Shown piece after piece: positions 1 through 4,484 of a stretch of 9,381 nucleotides of DNA. Positions within the stretch are counted from its first letter, which is position 1. Each line of letters begins with the position of its first letter. Position numbers and translations under genes: made by a program. Source of the DNA: Gemmatimonadota bacterium (GTDB taxonomy: Bacteria; Gemmatimonadota; Gemmatimonadetes; Gemmatimonadales; GWC2-71-9); assembly GCA_003220855.1 (NCBI GenBank), contig QHTP01000101.1, forward strand, positions 1-9,381. The letters are read 5' to 3'. Below the pieces are notes generated by a model. The model was not told where the DNA came from. It saw nothing but the letters and a program-made list of their open reading frames with translations, and did no database searches.

Positions 1-2
1 TC

Positions 3-620
3 GGCTCGTCCTTCGACGGCACGCAGGACACGGAGCTGGTGGCGCGCGCGATCCGGCACGCGGCCGCGGGGCTGCCCGTGGCGCTGTTCCCGGGCTCCGC
101 GCTGCAGCTCACGAGCGAAGTCGATCTGATCCTCTTCCTTTCTCTCGTATCCGGGCGTAACCCGCAGTACCTGATCGAAGAGCACGTGCGGGCCGTACCC
201 TTCCTCACGCGCCACGCCGTGCCCACGCTCTCGACCGGCTACATCCTGGTCGACGGGGGACGCGTGACCAGCGTCGAAGCCGTGAGCCAGACGCGCCCGC
301 TCCCCGCCGACAAGCCGGAGCTGGCGCGGGCGCACGCGACGGCGGCGCGGCTCATCGGCATGCAGGCGATCTATCTGGACGCGGGGAGCGGCGCCCCCCG
401 ACCGGTGTCGGCCGAGGTGATCCGTGCGTGCCGCGAGGGGGTGCCGGGCCTCACGCTGTTCGTGGGCGGCGGGATCCGGAGCCCCGAGCAGGTGCGTGCG
501 GCCCGACGGGCGGGCGCGGACTTCGTGGTGGTGGGGACGGCGCTGGAGGAGCGGGGCGCCGGGGGAGGGGAGGGGCCGGACGCCGATCTGCCAGCGCTGG
601 TGCGGGCGGCCGCCGGGTGA
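3..620 (+). CDS. Geranylgeranylglyceryl phosphate synthase (PcrB/GGGPS family), 5' end outside window
   Basis: This TIM-barrel prenyltransferase family joins a long prenyl diphosphate to sn-glycerol-1-phosphate, the first ether-bond step of archaeal-type lipids. The reading frame is open from base 3, so the start lies before the window; the internal GTG at 39 is unlikely to be the true start. Visible family blocks are FPGSALQLTSEVDLILFLSL and SGRNPQYLIEEHV, the substrate-pocket motif YLDAGSGA (usually YxEAGSGA), and the phosphate-binding VGGGIRSPEQ near the C-terminus. The stop overlaps the GTG of the next gene (GTGA), so the two are translationally coupled. Bacterial homologues include Bacillus PcrB and proteins of the FCB group; the block pattern looks like the latter. 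Prenyl chain length cannot be read from sequence. Confidence in the family is high; the lipid product is inferred. Confidence 0.9.
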   Translation, partial: GSSFDGTQDTELVARAIRHAAAGLPVALFPGSALQLTSEVDLILFLSLVSGRNPQYLIEEHVRAVPFLTRHAVPTLSTGYILVDGGRVTSVEAVSQTRPLPADKPELARAHATAARLIGMQAIYLDAGSGAPRPVSAEVIRACREGVPGLTLFVGGGIRSPEQVRAARRAGADFVVVGTALEERGAGGGEGPDADLPALVRAAAG

Positions 621-1192
621 CCCCCGCGGAGCAGGCGCGGGCCGCCCTCGCCGGCTTGGCGGCGCTCGCCTCGCGCGTAGCGGAGCAGCATGCCGCCGAC
701 ATCGCGCGACTGGCCGCTCTCTACGTCGACACGCTGCGCGGCGGTGGCACGCTGTGGTTCGCGGGAAACGGCGGCAGCGCCGCCGACGCCCAGCACCTCG
801 CCGCCGAGTACGTCGTCCGGTACGGGCAGACCCGGCGCGCCCTCCCGGCGGTCGCGTTGACCACCGACACCTCGCTGCTCACGGCGTGCGGCAACGATCT
901 CGGGTTCGAGGCGATCTTCGCGCGGCAGGTGGAGGCGCTGGTGCGGCCCGGCGACCTGCTGGTGTTGCACTCGACCAGTGGCGAGAGCGCGAACGTGGTG
1001 CGCGCGGCCCAGGCGGCGCGCGCCAAGGGCGTCCGCGTGGTCGCGCTGCTCGGCAAGGGCGGCGGCGCCGTACGACCACTGGTCGACGACTCCCTCGTCA
1101 TCCCGGCCGATGAGACGTCGCATATCCAGGAGCTGCATCTCGCGGTCGAGCACGTGATATGTGAGATCGTGGAAGAACGCCTGAAGGCATGA
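617..1192 (+). CDS. gmhA: Phosphoheptose isomerase (SIS domain)
   Basis: The enzyme converts sedoheptulose 7-phosphate to D-glycero-D-manno-heptose 7-phosphate, the first step to the LPS inner-core heptose precursor, in the cytoplasm. I chose the GTG at 617 because it overlaps the preceding stop (GTGA) and gives 191 residues, the same size as E. coli GmhA. Motifs seen are the sugar-phosphate loop GNGGSAADAQHLAAEYV, whose His and Glu match zinc ligands of GmhA, then the SIS serines in HSTSGESANVV, and the C-terminal HIQELHLAVEHVICEIVE with the Gln and His of the active site. The DnaA-binding protein DiaA is a paralogue, but the ligand pattern favours GmhA. Its stop codon, TGA at 1190-1192, runs directly into a heptamer repeat arm starting at 1191. 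Presence of this gene argues for an outer membrane carrying heptose. Confidence 0.92.
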   Translation: MTPAEQARAALAGLAALASRVAEQHAADIARLAALYVDTLRGGGTLWFAGNGGSAADAQHLAAEYVVRYGQTRRALPAVALTTDTSLLTACGNDLGFEAIFARQVEALVRPGDLLVLHSTSGESANVVRAAQAARAKGVRVVALLGKGGGAVRPLVDDSLVIPADETSHIQELHLAVEHVICEIVEERLKA

Positions 1193-1296
1193 ACGCGGAA
1201 CGCGGAAGTCGGAACGCGGAACAGAGAGGCGAGCGTCGCCGCCGCAAGCGACCTCCCATTGCTGTTCCGCGTTCCGCGTTCGCACTTCCGCGTTTC
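1191..1296 (+). repeat. Paired heptamer inverted repeat 1 (gmhA/SDR junction)
   Basis: The 5' arm at 1191-1224 is built of GGAACGC-type heptamers, and the 3' arm at 1262-1296 is its reverse complement. The first 15 bases match perfectly. The 3' arm then has one extra heptamer, after which the match resumes. The loop is about 37 bp, rich in GCG/CGC. The 5' arm begins inside the gmhA stop codon and the 3' arm ends at the GAGG ribosome binding site of the SDR gene, so the element occupies exactly the gene junction. The RNA could fold into a long hairpin on either strand. Confidence 0.85.
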
Positions 1297-1966
1297 GAGG
1301 CGGAGCGGTGATAGACCTCTCGGGGAAGCGGGCGCCGTGAGGGCGCTAGCGGGGGGCGCAGGGCGGCAGCAGGCGGTCGCGGTCGGGGGCGACCTGGGAG
1401 ATCCGGCCGCGGCAGAGCGGGCGGTCGCTGAGGCGGCGCGGGCCCTCGGTGGACTCGACCTGCTGATCGTGAATCACGGCATCTGGCCTCCCGGCGAGAT
1501 CCCGCTTGAGCGCATGACGGACGCGCAGTGGGATCAGACGATGCGCGCCAATCTGGATGCCGTGCTGTACGTGTGCCGCGCCGGCGTGCCGCTGCTGCCC
1601 GACGGTGGCAAGGTGGTGCTCGTTTCGTCCACGGCGGGGCAGCGGGGCGAGGCGTTCCACGCGGATTATGCTGCGACCAAGGGCGCGATCATCGCGCTCA
1701 CGAAATCCCTCGCCGTTGAGCTCGCCCCGCGCCAGATCGGCGTGAACTGCGTGGCGCCCGGGTGGGTCGATACAGAGATGTCGGCGCAGCCCTACGGGCG
1801 GGATACGGGAGAGGGGAAGCGGGAGATCGAGGACACGATCCCGTTGGGGCGGGTCGCGAGTGCCGAGGACGTCGCCGGCCCGATCGTGTTTCTCTGCTCC
1901 GATCTGGCGCGCCACATCACGGGCGAGGTCCTCAATGTCAACGGCGGGAGTGTGCTGTGCGGGTGA
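1259..1966 (+). CDS. Short-chain dehydrogenase/reductase with damaged N-terminus
   Basis: This is a classical SDR (FabG-like) NAD(P)-dependent oxidoreductase; the substrate is unknown. The catalytic tetrad is intact: Asn98 (MRANLD), Ser124 (VLVSSTAG), Tyr137 and Lys141 (YAATK), followed by VAPGWVDTEM and the C-terminal TGEVLNVNGG. The N-terminal Rossmann element TGxxxGIG, which should lie within the first 20 residues, is missing. The coding frame opens at TTG 1259, but its first 15 residues are translated repeat arm. A second, out-of-frame GTG at 1308 preceded by GAGG encodes MIDLSGKRA, the usual SDR start, then stops at 1338. About 25-35 residues have therefore been lost, with a frame change. 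As it stands the protein should not bind cofactor normally. It is either a pseudogene or an assembly deletion. cca follows after repeat pair 2. Confidence 0.75.
   Translation: MLFRVPRSHFRVSRRSGDRPLGEAGAVRALAGGAGRQQAVAVGGDLGDPAAAERAVAEAARALGGLDLLIVNHGIWPPGEIPLERMTDAQWDQTMRANLDAVLYVCRAGVPLLPDGGKVVLVSSTAGQRGEAFHADYAATKGAIIALTKSLAVELAPRQIGVNCVAPGWVDTEMSAQPYGRDTGEGKREIEDTIPLGRVASAEDVAGPIVFLCSDLARHITGEVLNVNGGSVLCG
1297..1300 (+). promoter_or_regulatory. Ribosome binding site of the original SDR start
   Basis: GAGG lies seven bases before GTG at 1308. That GTG opens a classic SDR N-terminus (V/M-I-D-L-S-G-K-R-A), but the frame stops at 1338-1340. The site marks where the SDR gene originally began and supports the view that its 5' part is now damaged. 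Confidence 0.5.
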
Positions 1967-1968
1967 AT

Positions 1969-2075
1969 GAATTGCGGATTGGGGATTGCGGATTGCGGAA
2001 TGGCAATGAAAGCTCGCTCGCTTCGCGACCCCCACATGTACAATCCGCAATCCGCAATCCGCACTCCGCAATCCG
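1969..2075 (+). repeat. Paired heptamer inverted repeat 2 (SDR/cca junction)
   Basis: The 5' arm at 1969-2002 carries GGATTGC heptamers and the 3' arm at 2041-2075 carries the complementary GCAATCC heptamers. By hand, 30 of 34 positions pair. The loop is about 38 bp. The arm starts three bases after the SDR stop and the second arm ends seven bases before the cca ATG. No Shine-Dalgarno sequence remains before cca. Confidence 0.87.
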
Positions 2076-2081
2076 TCCCTT

Positions 2082-3272
2082 ATGAAGTTCCCCGACCGCC
2101 TCCCGATCCCTGACGAGGTGCTCAAGATCGCACAGCGGCTCGAAGAGGCCGGCTACGAAACATGGTGCGTGGGCGGCGCGATCCGCGACAATCTGCTGGG
2201 AGTCGAGAACCACGACTTCGATCTCACGACCGCGGCGCCGCCGGAGGACGTACGGCGCCTGTTCAAGCGCACGGTCCCGGTGGGGATCGAGCACGGCACC
2301 GTGGCGGTGCTCGATCGGGACAACCGGGCGCACGAGGTCACCACGTTCCGCAGGGACATCCGCACCGACGGCCGGCACGCCGTGGTGGAGTTCGGCGTGT
2401 CGCTCACCGACGACCTCGCGCGGCGCGACTTCACGATCAATGCGATCGCCTACCATCCGATCCGGCACGAATGGCGGGACCCCTTCAAGGGTGCCGAGGA
2501 CCTGGCCAAGAAGCTGATCCGCTCGGTGGGCGACGCGAACTGGCGGTTCCAGGAGGACTATCTCCGGATCCTGCGGGCGTTGCGCTTCAGCGCGCGCTTC
2601 GAGTTCCGCATCCACGGCGCCACGCTCGAGGCGGCGAAGGCCAACGCCCAGGGGTTGTCGCAGCTGTCGGCCGAGCGCGTGCGGGAGGAGTGGTTCAAGG
2701 GGATTCGGACGGCGGGCCGGGTCTCCAAGCTGCTCGCCCTGTGGATCGATGTGGGGGCGGCGAGGATCTGGCTGCCGGAGATTCCGGGAAACGGGAAAGG
2801 GGAAAGGGGAAAGGTGGACAAATTGCCGCGCGATCCGGTCCTGGTGACCGCCTTTCTCGCGTCGGACCCGGCCTCGCTCTTGACGCGCCTCAAGAGCTCC
2901 AACAAGGACATCGAGCGGGCCCGCGCGATTGGGGAATGGCGGGACACGTATCCCGATCCGAGGCACCTTCCCGAGGTCCGGAAGTGGCTCTCGCAGGCAG
3001 GTGAGTACGCGGACGACCTGCTGGCACTGCTGCCGGGACTGGACCTTTCCCGCTTCCCGATTCCCGTTTCCCGCCTGCCCAAGGTCGTCGAGTCCATCCG
3101 CGCCGCGCAGGACCCGTTGACCCTCAAAGACCTCGCCGTCACCGGGGACGACCTCATCGCCGCGGGCGTGCGACCCGGTCCGGAGGTGGGCGAGACCCTG
3201 GCGCGACTGCTCGCCGACGTGCTGGAAGACCCCACGCACAACACGCGGGAACGGCTGCTCGCCCGTGTCTAG
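2082..3272 (+). CDS. cca: CCA tRNA nucleotidyltransferase / poly(A) polymerase family
   Basis: A class II nucleotidyltransferase that adds or repairs the 3'-CCA end of tRNA; poly(A) polymerase I is the close alternative. It has 396 residues. Visible are VGGAIRD (30-36), the metal-binding DxD at Asp45 and Asp47, RRDFTINAIA (114-123), and the neck motif ED-YLRILRALRF (158-169). No HD domain is evident. Two low-complexity inserts interrupt the C-terminal half: residues 235-244 (PGNGKGERGK) and 322-331 (LSRFPIPVSR). They are the in-frame arms of repeat pair 3. The sequence between them looks native, so the inserts flank rather than replace it. The start at ATG 2082 follows a pyrimidine-rich arm with no Shine-Dalgarno. 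The gene overlaps the ZIP gene by eight bases. Function is probably retained, since the inserts avoid the catalytic head. Confidence 0.9.
   Translation: MKFPDRLPIPDEVLKIAQRLEEAGYETWCVGGAIRDNLLGVENHDFDLTTAAPPEDVRRLFKRTVPVGIEHGTVAVLDRDNRAHEVTTFRRDIRTDGRHAVVEFGVSLTDDLARRDFTINAIAYHPIRHEWRDPFKGAEDLAKKLIRSVGDANWRFQEDYLRILRALRFSARFEFRIHGATLEAAKANAQGLSQLSAERVREEWFKGIRTAGRVSKLLALWIDVGAARIWLPEIPGNGKGERGKVDKLPRDPVLVTAFLASDPASLLTRLKSSNKDIERARAIGEWRDTYPDPRHLPEVRKWLSQAGEYADDLLALLPGLDLSRFPIPVSRLPKVVESIRAAQDPLTLKDLAVTGDDLIAAGVRPGPEVGETLARLLADVLEDPTHNTRERLLARV
2785..3073 (+). repeat. Paired heptamer inverted repeat 3, in frame inside cca
   Basis: The 5' arm at 2785-2814 (GGGGAAA/CGGGAAA heptamers) and the 3' arm at 3044-3073 are both 30 bp. 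By hand 26 of 30 positions are complementary. The 229 bp between them is coding sequence that looks like ordinary CCA-enzyme sequence. Each arm adds about ten residues in frame, Gly/Lys/Glu-rich for the first and Pro/Phe/Ser-rich for the second. Confidence 0.87.
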
Positions 3273-3984
3273 CGCGCTGCTGTACGCCCTGGTGGCGGCG
3301 CTGGGCAACGTCGCCGGCGGCCTCGCGGTGACCCGCCGCGCGGCGCGCGAGCTGGCGCTGATCGAGCACTTCGTCGCGTTCGGCGCCGGGTTCATGCTGG
3401 CGGTGGCGCTGGTGGAGCTGCTCCCCGAAGCGTTCGCCCGCTCGGGCCCCGCGGCCTCGGGGCTGGTGCTTGCGGGCTATCTCGCGGTGCACCTCACGCA
3501 GCATACGCTGACGCCCCACTTCCACTTCGGCGAGGAGACTCACGCCGTCAACCGGGTCGCCGGCACCTCGGCCCTGGTCGGCCTGTTGCTGCACACCTTT
3601 TTCGACGGCGTCGCCATTGCCAGCGCCTTTCTGGTGCGGCCGGCGCTGGGCGTGATGGTGTTCATCGCGATCTTCCTTCACAAGCTGCCGGAGGGCGTGA
3701 CGGTGTCGAGCCTGATGCTGGCGGGCGGGCGCTCCCGCGGGCAGGCGATCACGGCGGCGGCGATGCTGGGCGGCGCGACGCTCGCGGGGGTCGTGTTCAC
3801 GGACCAGGTCTCGTTCCTGGTGCGGCACGGACTGGCGCTGTCCGCGGGCGTCACGATCTACGTCGCGGCGTCGAACCTGGTGCCCGAGTTCCAGGGGAAG
3901 CGGGGGTGGAGGCTGCCGGCGGCGTTTTTTTCCGGAGCCCTGGCGTTCTACGTCACGAAGACCCTACTCGATGCCTTTTCCTGA
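3265..3984 (+). CDS. ZIP-family divalent metal transporter
   Basis: An inner-membrane transporter expected to import Zn2+ or other divalent metals such as Fe2+ or Mn2+. It has 239 residues, mostly hydrophobic helices, consistent with the eight-helix ZIP fold. The two signature metal-site helices are clear: HTFFDGVAIASAF (His110, Asp114) and HKLPEGVTVSS (His139, Glu143). The loop at 80-93, HTLTPHFHFGEETH, is His-rich, as in the family's cytoplasmic metal-binding loop. The GTG at 3265 overlaps the 3' end of cca by eight bases, indicating coupling. The stop at 3982-3984 is followed after one base by the 5' arm of the repeat element that holds the four-helix-bundle gene. The GufA/ZupT subgroup is likely; metal specificity cannot be told. 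Confidence 0.9.
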   Translation: MSSALLYALVAALGNVAGGLAVTRRAARELALIEHFVAFGAGFMLAVALVELLPEAFARSGPAASGLVLAGYLAVHLTQHTLTPHFHFGEETHAVNRVAGTSALVGLLLHTFFDGVAIASAFLVRPALGVMVFIAIFLHKLPEGVTVSSLMLAGGRSRGQAITAAAMLGGATLAGVVFTDQVSFLVRHGLALSAGVTIYVAASNLVPEFQGKRGWRLPAAFFSGALAFYVTKTLLDAFS

Positions 3985-4378
3985 TCGGGAACGGGGAATG
4001 GGGAAAGGGGAAAGGTGTTGGTGTACGGGCTCCGAGCTTGCGGAGTAGCCCCACCAGCAGGCGCACGACGCGTAGAGCAAGATGGAGTTCCGGCTCGACG
4101 GCACTCTGCATGACCAAACCCAGGTCTCTGGCGATCTCGAGATGACAGTGGAGCTCAGCCGCGGAGCCGAGGGCAATCCGGAGACACCGGATGAATTGAA
4201 TCGTCGTGCCGAGTGCGTATCCTTCCACCATGTTGGCGGGGACCGATACGGCAGCCCGGCGGATCTGGTCGGAGAGCCCGAAATGACGACTCAGAGACTT
4301 TTCGAGTGTGAGTCGGTACGCCGAGCGGGCGAGCTCATTTGCGCAGATCCACGCCTGCAGCGACGCCAGCTGCTTCAT
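3953..4378 (-). CDS. Four-helix bundle protein (23S rRNA intervening-sequence / S23 family)
   Basis: A small protein of the family encoded in intervening sequences of bacterial 23S rRNA and related to the Avd accessory protein of diversity-generating retroelements. The biochemical role of the family is poorly known. The diagnostic core is at residues 35-87: LSDQIRRAAVSVPANMVEGY, then FIRCLRIALGSAAELHCHLE and IARDLGL. Helix 4 ends at LLRKLGA (111-117). I chose ATG 4378 because MKQLASLQAW starts the first helix; upstream residues in the frame are not family-like. The last 20 or so residues (from about 121) are translated repeat arm plus 32 bases antisense to the end of the ZIP gene, so the native stop seems lost. 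The ATG has only a weak GGTGG upstream. It is the only minus-strand gene inside the plus-strand cluster, and it lies between complementary repeat arms. Confidence 0.85.
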   Translation of the reverse strand: MKQLASLQAWICANELARSAYRLTLEKSLSRHFGLSDQIRRAAVSVPANMVEGYALGTTIQFIRCLRIALGSAAELHCHLEIARDLGLVMQSAVEPELHLALRVVRLLVGLLRKLGARTPTPFPFPHSPFPIRKRHRVGSS

Positions 4379-4484
4379 GCCACCAGAGTACGATCGACGG
4401 GCTCCGAAGCTGCGACCGAGATGACGCGGACCGTGGCCAAAAAATGCGTGTCCCCATTCCCCTTTCCCCATTCCCCTTTCCCCG
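3986..4484. mobile_element. Paired heptamer repeat 4 enclosing a four-helix-bundle gene
   Basis: The 5' arm at 3986-4015 and the 3' arm at 4451-4484 consist of GGGGAAA/GGGGAAT heptamers in opposite orientation, about 25 of 28 aligned positions complementary. They bound about 435 bp that is visibly less GC-rich than its surroundings and carries one minus-strand gene of the S23/IVP family. The element fills the junction between the ZIP stop (3984) and the rarA GTG (4485) exactly. It resembles the 23S rRNA intervening sequences in plan (complementary ends with the same protein family inside) but lies outside rRNA. No transposase is present. Calling it a mobile element is inference. Confidence 0.6.

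Noticed and set aside
424..1113. Long GC-rich frames overlapping gmhA and the GGGP synthase gene on both strands.
   Set aside because: They are Arg/Ala-rich with no motifs, as expected for shadow frames in GC-rich DNA.
1799..1826. Four CGGGAGA-like heptamers in the SDR gene, possibly a seventh arm.
   Set aside because: No complementary partner follows downstream, and the SDR loop between TEM and IPLGR has about the usual length, so no insert is needed to explain it.
4020..4045. A GGCTCCG/CGGAG hairpin next to the arm as a terminator.
   Set aside because: It lies in the coding sequence of the four-helix-bundle gene (LLRKLGA), is short with a bulge, and has no T-run.
3986..4484. A classical insertion sequence or a RAYT/REP system.
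   Set aside because: There is no transposase, no tyrosine-HUH motif in the enclosed protein and no evident target duplication; the enclosed gene is a four-helix-bundle protein.
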